A stretch of DNA of 5,705 bases from Deltaproteobacteria bacterium (GCA_023262305.1 JALRCK010000159.1:1-5705), one strand, 5' to 3'; positions 1 to 5,253 are shown, counted from the first letter of the stretch. The notes: generated by a model from the sequence alone, not told the origin. A program made the numbers and translations.

Positions 1-1
1 T

Positions 2-133
2 AGAATCGACACTTTCCCTGATAAAAATAAGGGGTTAGGACGCGCCCTTGCCCCTCTGGTCCAACGGCACAGCCATGGCAGTAATAAATACAGGGAGTTG
101 CATATGTCCGACCAATACACAGCCAGGAAATAG
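2..133 (+). CDS. Possible 3' end of an unidentified upstream gene (partial)
   Basis: A frame open from the left edge runs 43 codons to a TAG at 131-133. The peptide contains DKNKGLGRALAPLVQRHSHG and ends in SDQYTARK. I do not recognise a family. The composition is protein-like, being rich in charged residues, with Gly-Leu-Gly and a helix-like LAPLVQR stretch. The stop is followed at once by a candidate promoter for the next gene, as expected at a gene boundary. Against this, an open run of 43 codons occurs by chance in roughly one frame in eight, and two minus-strand phases are also free of stops here. An ATG at 104 in the same frame has a GGGAG at 93-97, but it would give only nine codons. 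It is more likely an internal Met than a start. Confidence 0.3.
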   Translation, partial: RIDTFPDKNKGLGRALAPLVQRHSHGSNKYRELHMSDQYTARK

Positions 134-152
134 GGCTAAAACAACGCCATCC

Positions 153-161
153 TGTTATAAA
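153..161 (+). promoter_or_regulatory. Candidate extended -10 promoter for mutM
   Basis: TG at 153-154, one spacer base, then TATAAA at 156-161 matches the extended -10 pattern TGnTATAAT at all but the last base. No good -35 lies 16-18 bases upstream (GGGCTA region), which extended -10 promoters can tolerate. Transcription would start near 168, giving a leader of about 55 bases that begins just before the 175-193 hairpin. The call rests on the motif alone. Confidence 0.35.
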
Positions 162-174
162 ACCAACGTCTGAT

Positions 175-193
175 GGGTACCCTGAGGGTACCC
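175..193 (+). repeat. Double-palindrome hairpin in the mutM leader
   Basis: Two copies of GGGTACCC (175-182 and 186-193) are separated by TGA. Each copy is its own reverse complement, so the unit is both a direct and a perfect inverted repeat. As RNA it would form an 8-bp GC-rich stem with a 3-base loop. As DNA it offers two adjacent twofold-symmetric half-sites. It lies 29 bases before the mutM start and just after the candidate transcription start. No T run follows, so it is not an intrinsic terminator. An operator or an mRNA leader element is possible, and no regulator is visible nearby. Confidence 0.6.
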
Positions 194-222
194 CGTGAGA
201 ATAATGCGCGGACGAGAGGGCG

Positions 223-1101
223 ATGCCGGAATTACCAGAGGTTCAAGCTACCGTAGACTACCTGCGAGAACGGGTTGAGGGGCAACGTATCGTAAAGGGA
301 CATGTTTCGTGGGCTCGTACGGTATCACCACTTGATCCCTCTCTCTTCACAACGCAGGTCGCGGGCGCCATCATTGAATCTCTCTTCCGTCGGGGAAAAT
401 ACGTTGGCATGCGTCTTCGAGGAGAACGCACCCTGTTCCTCTTCACACACCTACGCATGAGTGGATCACTTGATGTTATCCCTACAGATTTTTCCATAGC
501 TCTTCATGATCGGGTGTGCCTTGAGCTCGATTCAGGAAAAAGCATTCGCTTCAATGACACCAGAAAATTTGGGCGCATGACCCTCTGCGAAGACCCAAAC
601 CAAGTTGTGGGACACCTCGGTCTTGAGCCACTCGAAGACTCTTTTACACCAGAGGCTCTCTACAGTGCGCTCTCTCAAAAGTCAGGAAGAATTAAACCTA
701 TCCTCCTCGATCAAAGTGTCATCGCGGGCCTTGGAAACATCTATGTCGACGAAGTCCTCTGGAAAATTAAAGTGAATCCTCTGACTCAAGCGGATAAACT
801 CGCTGACAAAGATATTCGCCACCTCCACCGCGCTATTCAAGAGACCCTCAGAGAAGCGATTGAGAAATTAGGGTGCGACTTTGGAGATGGTGTGGTCGAT
901 GGCGGGATGTACCGCCCTCGGGTATACGGGAGAGATGGCAAGAAATGCTCTCGGTGCCGTGACACCATCGCGCGCCTAGTTGTAGCTCAACGGGGGACCC
1001 ATATCTGCCCAACCTGTCAACCATCACCAAGGGGTAGAAGGCGGTCAAAACAAAGGCAGAAGAGACCGGTCGCCCCGGTTAGACAACAGAGGAACGGTTA
1101 G
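223..1101 (+). CDS. mutM: Formamidopyrimidine-DNA glycosylase (Fpg/MutM)
   Basis: This bifunctional base-excision repair enzyme removes 8-oxoguanine and ring-opened purines and then cuts the abasic site by beta,delta-elimination. The start is fixed because the N-terminal PELPEV supplies the catalytic Pro2 nucleophile and Glu3. A GAGAGG-type ribosome site lies at 214-219. The N-terminal beta-sandwich carries the conserved lysine in RRGKY (K59). M79, R114 and F116 (in HLRMSG and FNDTRKFG) match the void-filling triad. The helix-two-turn-helix domain contains GLGNIYVDE (169-177). The zinc finger has C242/C245 and C262/C265, with the catalytic-loop R257 in AQRGTH. At 292 residues it is about 20 longer than the E. 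coli enzyme. The extra length is a basic tail after the last zinc ligand (residues 267-292). It appears to be transcribed alone. The family assignment is secure. Confidence 0.97.
   Translation: MPELPEVQATVDYLRERVEGQRIVKGHVSWARTVSPLDPSLFTTQVAGAIIESLFRRGKYVGMRLRGERTLFLFTHLRMSGSLDVIPTDFSIALHDRVCLELDSGKSIRFNDTRKFGRMTLCEDPNQVVGHLGLEPLEDSFTPEALYSALSQKSGRIKPILLDQSVIAGLGNIYVDEVLWKIKVNPLTQADKLADKDIRHLHRAIQETLREAIEKLGCDFGDGVVDGGMYRPRVYGRDGKKCSRCRDTIARLVVAQRGTHICPTCQPSPRGRRRSKQRQKRPVAPVRQQRNG
1021..1098 (+). other. Arg/Lys-rich C-terminal extension of MutM
   Basis: The family normally ends a few residues after the last zinc-finger cysteine (C265 here). This protein continues for 26 residues beginning PSPRGRRRSKQR. 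Ten of the 26 are Arg or Lys, none is acidic, and there are four prolines. It is probably disordered. A role in non-specific DNA binding is plausible from charge alone. A chance stop-codon read-on is the alternative. Confidence 0.7.
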
Positions 1102-1332
1102 GCACGCCGCAGCGATAATGACCTAGTCGGCGGATTCAGCTCCGCACGAGCACGAGAGCCAGCATGCTCCCCTCCTTGATCTTGACACAAACAACTAAAA
1201 TCTCCTTTTCCTATTGCGAGAAGTGTCTTTCTGCCCTTAGCGTTCATCATTACAGAGATAGAGCTGGGCTCACGTATCAACGGATACTGTCAGCATGCTG
1301 GTCCAGCAAAGAGATCAAACGGAGGATCGATC
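1102..1332 (+). other. Intergenic region between mutM and the exported protein
   Basis: No convincing gene is seen. A perfect -35 hexamer, TTGACA at 1182-1187, has no acceptable -10 at 16-18 bases. The AT-rich TAAAAT at 1196-1201 is too close to pair with it. The 9-mer CAGCATGCT occurs at 1160-1168 and again at 1291-1299, where it is part of the 10-bp palindrome CAGCATGCTG. A promoter for the gene at 1333 must lie here or further upstream, but I cannot place it. A weak CGCCG/CGGCG stem after mutM lacks a T run. Confidence 0.4.
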
Positions 1333-2724
1333 ATGCGTGCAGCAAAAATAGTTAGTCTCCTAACGACAATTTTTGCCCTGTTGCCAACCACTGGAGTTGC
1401 CGAAAGCACGACTCCTCAGTTGGTGTGCCTTAACAGCACGACTGGAAAGATGGTGACTCGATCAAAATGCAAGGCGAACGAGACAAGATTCGCTAGCTCC
1501 TCGTACAACTCTCGAATCGACCCGATCTCAAGTTCCGTAACAACGCTTCAAGGGAGTGTGACCTCCCTCCAGGGGAGCGCGACATCTCTTCAAGGTAACG
1601 TTACATCCCTTCAGGGCAACGTCACAACTCTGCAGAGTAGTGTGACGTCCTTGCAGAGTAACATGACAACCGCTCAGGGAGACATTGCATCCCTGCAAGG
1701 ATCGGTAGACGCGATCCCTCAGCCCGCTCGAGTAATTCATGTCGCGACATCTGGCGCGCCCTATACGACGATAACGAACGCGCTCGCCGCGGCGTCCGCC
1801 TTGACGCCAACCGCAACCAATCCTGTGGTGGTGAAAGTTGGACCAGGCTCGTATCCACTCTCTGCCTCCTCAGATACAGTTCCAGCCAATGTGCGCTTAG
1901 AGGGAAGTGGGACCGGCTCAACGATTCTGCTTGTGCCGGGGACCACGGGGCTTCTCATTTCAGACAACGTCACAATCTCAAGGCTCACCCTAAAACCATC
2001 GACTTCACTCGTCTCCATGTTTATTCGACTCAATACATCAGGCGCTACGGCAAATATGGAGGATATTTCGATTGAGGGAGATCTGACTAGTATTCCTGGG
2101 GCTGTGACCGGACTCGATGTCAACTTTGGAAGTTTGCGTGTGCGGCGAGCAAGGATCGATATGGTCAATGCAGTTAATGTTACCGGGATCGACATACATC
2201 AAAACGCCCAAGCTGAGGTATACGATGTCGTAGTCAAACTATCGGGTCAAGCATCGCAAGGCGTGCTGGTTGATGGAGGCTTCACCATCCTCGACTCGCT
2301 CCTCGACATCACCTCGTCTGTTAGCGACGCCTCAACCATTCTGGCCCACGGATCGGATGCCCATGTGCGTGCTCAAGGTCTCCGCGCGATAAGTTACACT
2401 GCAGATAATAACCCGACGGTGTTTATTGCGAACTCAGCCACTGCTTCGTTCGACAACTGCTACCTTCAGAGCACAACTACGTCCGGGGCGACTGTAGACG
2501 GGGTGGTGGTAGCCGATAGTGGCGCCGCGATCGATATCCGCAATTCAACCGTCATCACTTCCACCGGGAAAACAGGAATATCCGCTTACGACACTGGCAC
2601 GGTCAGAGTATTTGGAACCTTCATCTCGGCCGGACCTGGAATTACCTCAGGTGGGGGTCAGGTGATATGTTCAGTTATCACCGATGAGAATTACAATTTC
2701 TCGGGAGCGACCTGCCCGTCGTAA
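1333..2724 (+). CDS. Exported coiled-coil plus beta-helix (pectin-lyase-fold-like) protein
   Basis: The 463-residue protein has a strong ribosome site, GGAGG at 1321-1325, seven bases before the ATG. Residues 1-23 look like a Sec signal peptide (basic start, hydrophobic core, GVA cleavage motif). Residues 30-50 hold two cysteines, C32 and C46, in a small VCLNSTTGK-type module that could form a disulfide. Residues 69-125 form eight exact heptads of the type V-T-S-L-Q-G-S, with Val/Ile/Met at a and Leu at d, as in trimeric stalks. From about residue 134 the protein resembles right-handed parallel beta-helix proteins. An IHVATSGAPYTTITNAL opening and a VVVKVGPGSYPL strand are followed by repeating short Val/Ile/Asp strands with Asn and Gly turns. 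Two further cysteines lie near the C-terminus. No transmembrane anchor, LPxTG or autotransporter barrel is seen. No catalytic pectinase residues are recognisable, so an enzymatic role is not claimed. A secreted or surface fibre is the best inference. Confidence 0.8.
   Translation: MRAAKIVSLLTTIFALLPTTGVAESTTPQLVCLNSTTGKMVTRSKCKANETRFASSSYNSRIDPISSSVTTLQGSVTSLQGSATSLQGNVTSLQGNVTTLQSSVTSLQSNMTTAQGDIASLQGSVDAIPQPARVIHVATSGAPYTTITNALAAASALTPTATNPVVVKVGPGSYPLSASSDTVPANVRLEGSGTGSTILLVPGTTGLLISDNVTISRLTLKPSTSLVSMFIRLNTSGATANMEDISIEGDLTSIPGAVTGLDVNFGSLRVRRARIDMVNAVNVTGIDIHQNAQAEVYDVVVKLSGQASQGVLVDGGFTILDSLLDITSSVSDASTILAHGSDAHVRAQGLRAISYTADNNPTVFIANSATASFDNCYLQSTTTSGATVDGVVVADSGAAIDIRNSTVITSTGKTGISAYDTGTVRVFGTFISAGPGITSGGGQVICSVITDENYNFSGATCPS
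1537..1704 (+). repeat. Eight tandem 21-base units encoding coiled-coil heptads
   Basis: Eight in-frame 21-base units encode one heptad each (VTTLQGS, VTSLQGS, ATSLQGN, VTSLQGN, VTTLQSS and so on). Position a falls at residues 69, 76, 83, 90, 97, 104, 111 and 118, and position d is Leu in all units but the seventh. The units differ at many third codon positions (CTTCAAGGG, CTCCAGGGG, TTGCAGAGT). They are therefore old or diverged at the DNA level while the protein pattern is kept. Confidence 0.85.
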
Positions 2725-2729
2725 GGAGG
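2722..2729 (+). promoter_or_regulatory. Full-length Shine-Dalgarno overlapping the stop codon
   Basis: TAAGGAGG is complementary to the anti-Shine-Dalgarno end of 16S rRNA across all eight bases. Its first three bases are the TAA stop of the exported protein. It sits six bases before the ATG at 2736. This is the main reason for accepting the short frame that follows, and it suggests translational coupling. Confidence 0.65.
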
Positions 2730-2735
2730 CACCGA

Positions 2736-2822
2736 ATGAACCCTGGTGGATCTCCAATGCCACCTCGCGAAAGCGAATATCGTAGGCGTGGAAGTGGTTT
2801 AAAACAACGGGAGAAAAAATAG
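2736..2822 (+). CDS. Putative 28-residue basic small protein
   Basis: The short frame starts ATG-AAC-CCT, just 11 bases after the stop of the exported protein, and ends at TAG 2820-2822. The peptide begins MNPGGSPMPPRESEYRRR and ends in LKQREKK. It has eight basic and three acidic residues, Gly/Pro-rich ends, and no hydrophobic or signal segment. I recognise no family. Support comes from the perfect TAAGGAGG site and ideal spacing. The last 24 bases overlap the end of the convergent protease gene, so that stretch is constrained on both strands. It could be a real co-translated peptide, or the ribosome site could be a relic of a lost downstream gene. The region also folds as a small TCGC-GAAA-GCGA hairpin at 2765-2776. 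Confidence 0.45.
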   Translation: MNPGGSPMPPRESEYRRRGSGLKQREKK

Positions 2823-3488
2823 GTATTTCGCCAAATTCAGCACTGGGTCAACAACTCTGGGGAATATCACGTAAGCTAAAATTATTCCGAACATAGAGAA
2901 GCCTGAGGTACGCCCGAACTCAAGGAGTTGGAGGTAGGTACGCTCGGGAACAAACAATCCCAACACGGAGTACCCATCGAGAGGGGGGACGGGCAAAAGA
3001 TTGAACACCCCGAGAATGACATTCAAAATAAAGAGAACGCTCAAGAGCATCGCCGCTCCATCGATGAACGTATCTCCCGTCACTGAAACGACCGGAAGCG
3101 TGGGGGCGAAGATCCCATACGCTATCCCGATGTGCATCACGACCGCGGCAAGGAAAGCGATAATGAAGTTGCTGACTGGACCAGCTAAGGCCATGACTGC
3201 TGCTCGCCTCGGATAGCGAATCTGCCAGTACGGGTCTATAGGAGCGCTTCCCCAGCCGAACATGGTGGCGCCATGCGTTGAAATCAAGCACAGCCACGGA
3301 ATGACGACCAAACCAAACGGTTCCCGCTTTACGTGAGGAATCGGGTCAAGGGTGACCTGTCCACCCGCGTAGGCAGTGGAATCGCCGCCCCACTTCGCCA
3401 CCAACGCATGAGCAGCCTCATGACACACAGTACTAAAGAGAAAAGCGACGTACCAAATTAAGGCCATCGCGAAAAAATCTGAGCTCAT
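2799..3488 (-). CDS. Site-2 protease family (M50) intramembrane zinc metalloprotease
   Basis: This is a membrane-embedded zinc protease of the compact site-2 family, YwhC/Rip-like, with no PDZ domain. Such enzymes cleave transmembrane segments of membrane-bound regulators, but the substrate here is unknown. I chose the ATG at 3488 because the resulting MSSDFFAMALIWYVAFLFS matches the usual N-terminus of the group. The longer start at 3521 would add 11 unusual residues, two of them Cys. Both starts have weak ribosome sites (AGAG and CAGG). In the 229-residue form, HEAAH (23-27) supplies two zinc ligands and the catalytic Glu. GPVSNF (103-108) lies in a hydrophobic helix pair. NLLPVPPLDG (163-172) supplies the third ligand, D171. 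The final 30 residues are again hydrophobic, consistent with several transmembrane helices. No anti-sigma or PDZ partner gene is adjacent. Its 3' end overlaps the mini-ORF on the other strand. Confidence 0.9.
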   Translation of the reverse strand: MSSDFFAMALIWYVAFLFSTVCHEAAHALVAKWGGDSTAYAGGQVTLDPIPHVKREPFGLVVIPWLCLISTHGATMFGWGSAPIDPYWQIRYPRRAAVMALAGPVSNFIIAFLAAVVMHIGIAYGIFAPTLPVVSVTGDTFIDGAAMLLSVLFILNVILGVFNLLPVPPLDGYSVLGLFVPERTYLQLLEFGRTSGFSMFGIILAYVIFPRVVDPVLNLAKYLFFLPLF

Positions 3489-3775
3489 ACACCACTCTAC
3501 GCAAGACTCCCTGAGCCACATCTACCATGCCTGAGACGGGCAGTTTCTGCCATCCGGATCAGCTAGTTCTCCCCTTCAAAGGGAAAAATTTTCCCCTCCC
3601 GCCCCCCTATTGGCACGGTTGAGGCGGCTAAACTCCCGGCATTTGTATACCATCTGGCACAAGCGATACCGGTCTCACAGTTGAGAATAGATCTTGCTAC
3701 CCCCAACTCGGGTATTTGATGTTGAGAAGGCGGATAAACACGCCCTGTCACCAACATGTCATTTGGGAGGCCCTC
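3489..3775. other. Divergent intergenic region between the protease and the coiled-coil gene
   Basis: The region must carry promoters for two divergent genes, but no consensus sigma70 pair is visible on either strand. It has several short inverted repeats: GGCAG-TTT-CTGCC (3539-3551), GGGAAAA-A-TTTTCCC (3581-3595) and TACCC-N7-GGGTA (3698-3714). A C-rich tract covers about 3593-3607. TGGCAC occurs at 3611-3616 and 3655-3660 without the downstream TTGC needed for a sigma54 site. On the minus strand TG-G-TATACA (3652-3644) resembles an extended -10 for the protease gene, but weakly. Confidence 0.4.
3581..3595. repeat. Inverted repeat GGGAAAA-A-TTTTCCC
   Basis: Perfect 7-base arms flank a single central A, giving a twofold-symmetric site rather than a workable RNA hairpin. 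It lies about 93 bases upstream of the protease start and 180 bases upstream of the coiled-coil gene. The symmetry and position suit a dimeric DNA-binding protein, but no regulator gene is present in the window. Confidence 0.45.
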
Positions 3776-4057
3776 ATGTCTTCAGAAGAGCGCGATCGAA
3801 AACGCTCCGGACTTGCCGGACAGATCGAGATAGAGATCATTAGAGATCAATATTCTTCAGAAGAAAGCTCCATGTACGCGTCATCAACTAATCCGATTTC
3901 GATCCTTCAGCAGCTGGTGGAACAGGCTGAAGAGCTTGAGCACACATCCTCTGAGGCGCGCCTTGAACTACTCACACGTGCTCAGATGCAGCAGCAGTTG
4001 GCTCGCTTCCAGAAGCAAAACTCAGTGCTCAAGCAATTACTGAATAAGTTGCACTGA
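3776..4057 (+). CDS. Small orphan coiled-coil protein (hypothetical)
   Basis: The start at 3776 is set by GGGAGG at 3765-3770, five bases upstream. The frame could extend a further 20 codons upstream but has no ribosome site there. The 93-residue product is soluble-looking, with no Cys or Trp and no signal or membrane segment. Residues 1-12 are highly charged and rich in Arg and Glu. Residues 17-40 are Ser/Glu-rich and probably flexible. Residues 41-56 (ISILQQLVEQAEELEH) and 58-93 look helical. The second helix has hydrophobics at exact 3-4 spacing (M71, L75, F78, L85, L89, L92), with an Asn at a core position (N82) and many glutamines. This is typical of a parallel dimeric coiled coil. I recognise no family. 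It faces the tRNA gene convergently, with 64 bases between them. A small adaptor or oligomerisation protein is possible but unproven. Confidence 0.75.
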   Translation: MSSEERDRKRSGLAGQIEIEIIRDQYSSEESSMYASSTNPISILQQLVEQAEELEHTSSEARLELLTRAQMQQQLARFQKQNSVLKQLLNKLH

Positions 4058-4085
4058 TTATACGATGTGCTGATGCGCGCTAGAT

Positions 4086-4129
4086 AAAAAAAGGGAGCCA
4101 CCTTGTCCACAATCGAACAATTGGCTCCC
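4086..4129 (-). terminator. Intrinsic terminator sharing a stem strand with tRNA-Asn
   Basis: Read on the minus strand, GGGAGCCA (4129-4122) pairs perfectly over 8 bp with TGGCTCCC (4100-4093), followed directly by seven T residues (4092-4086). The 21-base loop can pair further through ACAA/TTGT. The upstream strand of the stem is the last eight bases of the mature tRNA, including CCA. Termination and acceptor-stem folding therefore use the same bases. It acts for the tRNA transcript and any read-through from recR. It has no T run in the plus direction, so it is not a terminator for the gene at 3776. Confidence 0.8.
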
Positions 4130-4197
4130 CGGGAGGGACTCGAACCCCCGACAAGGCGGTTAACAGCCGCCTGCTCTACCAACTGAGCTACCGGGGA
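4122..4197 (-). tRNA. tRNA-Asn (anticodon GTT)
   Basis: The 76-base cloverleaf is complete. The acceptor TCCCCGG pairs with CCGGGGA. The D arm is GCTC-AGTTGGTA-GAGC. The anticodon arm GGCGG-CTGTTAA-CCGCC places GTT at the anticodon. A 5-base variable loop is followed by the T arm GGGGG-TTCGAGT-CCCTC with one G-T pair. G73 and an encoded CCA follow. The U1-A72 pair and G73 are typical of bacterial tRNA-Asn. It has its own promoter just upstream and follows recR on the same strand by 98 bases. Confidence 0.97.
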
Positions 4198-4211
4198 AAA
4201 TGAACTGGGCT

Positions 4212-4239
4212 ATAATCTCTCAGCTGGCTTTAAAGTCAA
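4212..4239 (-). promoter_or_regulatory. Probable sigma70 promoter of tRNA-Asn
   Basis: On the minus strand the -35 is TTGACT (4239-4234), and a 16-base spacer leads to GATTAT (4217-4212) as the -10. An alternative -10, TATAGC (4214-4209), needs a 19-base spacer. The GCCC immediately downstream resembles the GC-rich discriminator of stringently controlled stable-RNA promoters. Transcription would start near 4205, leaving a leader of about eight bases for RNase P to remove. An 8-bp palindrome, GAACGTTC (4246-4253), lies just upstream of the -35 and has no known meaning here. Confidence 0.6.
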
Positions 4240-4295
4240 TACATCGAACGTTCTCTTTTGAGAGAAACCTGCCCAGAAACACCTGAAAAAACTCA

Positions 4296-4901
4296 TTAAA
4301 ACTGCAAGGTATTCCGTGCAGCAAACGCCCGCGAGAGGGTCACATCATCGGCATATTCCAGCTCACCCCCCTTGGGGATACCCTGAGCAGGGCGGGTGGT
4401 CCTGATACCTAGGTCAGCCAACATGCGCCCTATATAGAGGGCTGTTGCGTCCCCCTCCACCGTGGCGCTGGTGGCTAATATGACTTCTCTTACAGCCCCC
4501 TGCTTCACTCGCTCCAGGAGCTCCTTGAGCCTCATGCTCTCGGGACCTTGACCTCGCAGCGGAGCCCACAAGCCGTGGAGGATATGGTAGAGTCCCTTGA
4601 ACTCTCCTCCTCGCTCAATCGCCACTAAATCCACCGGCTTCTCTACGACACACAGTATCGCCGAATCTCGTGCGGTGTTGCGGCAAAGAGAGCACAAACG
4701 CTCTTCACTCAAAAAGAAGCACTGCTCGCACAACCGCACATCCTGCGCAGCCTGCTGTAACGCAGCTCCGAGAGATCGAGCGAGATCTCGATCGTTTGCT
4801 ATCAAATGATACGCCAGACGAGATGCCGTCTTCTCTCCCACTGAAGGGAGCTTTGAGAGCTCTTTGATCAAACGTTGTAAAGCCGGAGGAAAAGCTAGCA
4901 T
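4296..4901 (-). CDS. recR: Recombination mediator protein RecR
   Basis: RecR works with RecF and RecO to load RecA onto single-strand gaps coated with SSB during recombinational repair. The 201-residue length equals that of E. coli RecR. Its order is canonical: a helix-hairpin-helix with LPSVGEKTA (18-26), a zinc finger with C58/C61 and C70/C73, and then a TOPRIM domain. The TOPRIM domain starts at ILCVVEKPVDLVAIE with E87 and includes TVEGDATALYI. The C-terminal signature is GIPKGGELEYADDVTLSRA. The ATG at 4901 follows the ybaB stop by 13 bases, with a weak AGAGAG ribosome site. Together with the close spacing, this suggests translational coupling in the dnaX-ybaB-recR cluster found in many bacteria. 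No terminator with a T run follows recR, so read-through into the tRNA is likely. Confidence 0.97.
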   Translation of the reverse strand: MLAFPPALQRLIKELSKLPSVGEKTASRLAYHLIANDRDLARSLGAALQQAAQDVRLCEQCFFLSEERLCSLCRNTARDSAILCVVEKPVDLVAIERGGEFKGLYHILHGLWAPLRGQGPESMRLKELLERVKQGAVREVILATSATVEGDATALYIGRMLADLGIRTTRPAQGIPKGGELEYADDVTLSRAFAARNTLQF

Positions 4902-4914
4902 CGCGGGGAGCTCT

Positions 4915-5253
4915 CTACATACCTGGGAGACTCATGCCCCCAGTGACCTTGGAGAGCATGGCATCCGTATTACTGCGAACCTTTGCGACCGCCTCATTGG
5001 CGGCTGACTTAATCATATCCTCGAGGATATCTTTGCTTGAGGGATCTATCGCTTCTGGCTTGATATCAACCGCAACGACCTCATACTTTCCGTTGACCTT
5101 GATCCTTACAGCTCCACCACCGACAGAACCCTCAGCTTCAAAAGCCTCCGCCTGAGTTTGAGCGACCTGCATATCACGCTGCATCTTTTGCGCTTGCTGG
5201 AGAAGCGCCTGCATGTTTCCGCCTCCCGGAAAACCGCCAAATCCCTTTGCCAT
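4915..5253 (-). CDS. ybaB: YbaB/EbfC family nucleoid-associated protein
   Basis: This small dimeric DNA-binding protein is nucleoid-associated in E. coli and Borrelia and is almost always encoded between dnaX and recR. The 112 residues match the family (E. coli 109). A Gly-rich start (GFGGFPGGGN) precedes a long helix, MQALLQQAQKMQRDMQ. The beta-sheet core is GSVGGGAVRIKVNGKYEVVAVDI. A second helix contains DMIKSAANEAVAKV, and the end is Met/Gly-rich (VTGGMSLPGM). A strong GGAGG site (5266-5262) lies eight bases before the ATG. It sits 29 bases after dnaX and 13 before recR, so co-transcription is very likely. The family role in recombination or chromosome organisation is suggested by context rather than settled. 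Confidence 0.95.
   Translation of the reverse strand: MAKGFGGFPGGGNMQALLQQAQKMQRDMQVAQTQAEAFEAEGSVGGGAVRIKVNGKYEVVAVDIKPEAIDPSSKDILEDMIKSAANEAVAKVRSNTDAMLSKVTGGMSLPGM

Noticed and set aside
75..173. 32-codon plus-strand frame starting at ATG 75
   Set aside because: There is no ribosome site, and it runs through the candidate mutM promoter.
1182..1201. Perfect TTGACA followed by TAAAAT as a promoter for the exported protein
   Set aside because: The spacing between the hexamers is only 8 bases, and no other -10 occurs at 16-18 bases.
1164..1355. 63-codon plus-strand frame overlapping the start of the exported protein gene
   Set aside because: It has no ribosome site suited to its start, runs into the well-supported gene at 1333 in another frame, and has an unstructured composition.
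1761..2195. 144-codon minus-strand frame inside the beta-helix gene
   Set aside because: It is a shadow of the plus-strand gene, which has a signal peptide, a strong ribosome site and domain structure. No separate start signal was seen.
3611..3670. Two TGGCAC motifs as possible sigma54 promoters
   Set aside because: Neither is followed at the required distance by TTGC, so the -12 element is missing.
4093..4129. Partial duplication of the tRNA 3' end as an attachment site of an integrated element
   Set aside because: The second copy is inverted rather than direct, is followed by a T run, and no integrase is nearby. A terminator explains it better.
4211..4216. Plus-strand TATAAT as a -10 box
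   Set aside because: No -35 lies upstream on that strand, and the plus strand downstream is antisense to recR. It is part of the minus-strand tRNA promoter.
4251..4266. TTCTCT-TTTG-AGAGAA as a recR terminator
   Set aside because: The stem is six pairs with only two GC pairs, and no T run follows on the minus strand.
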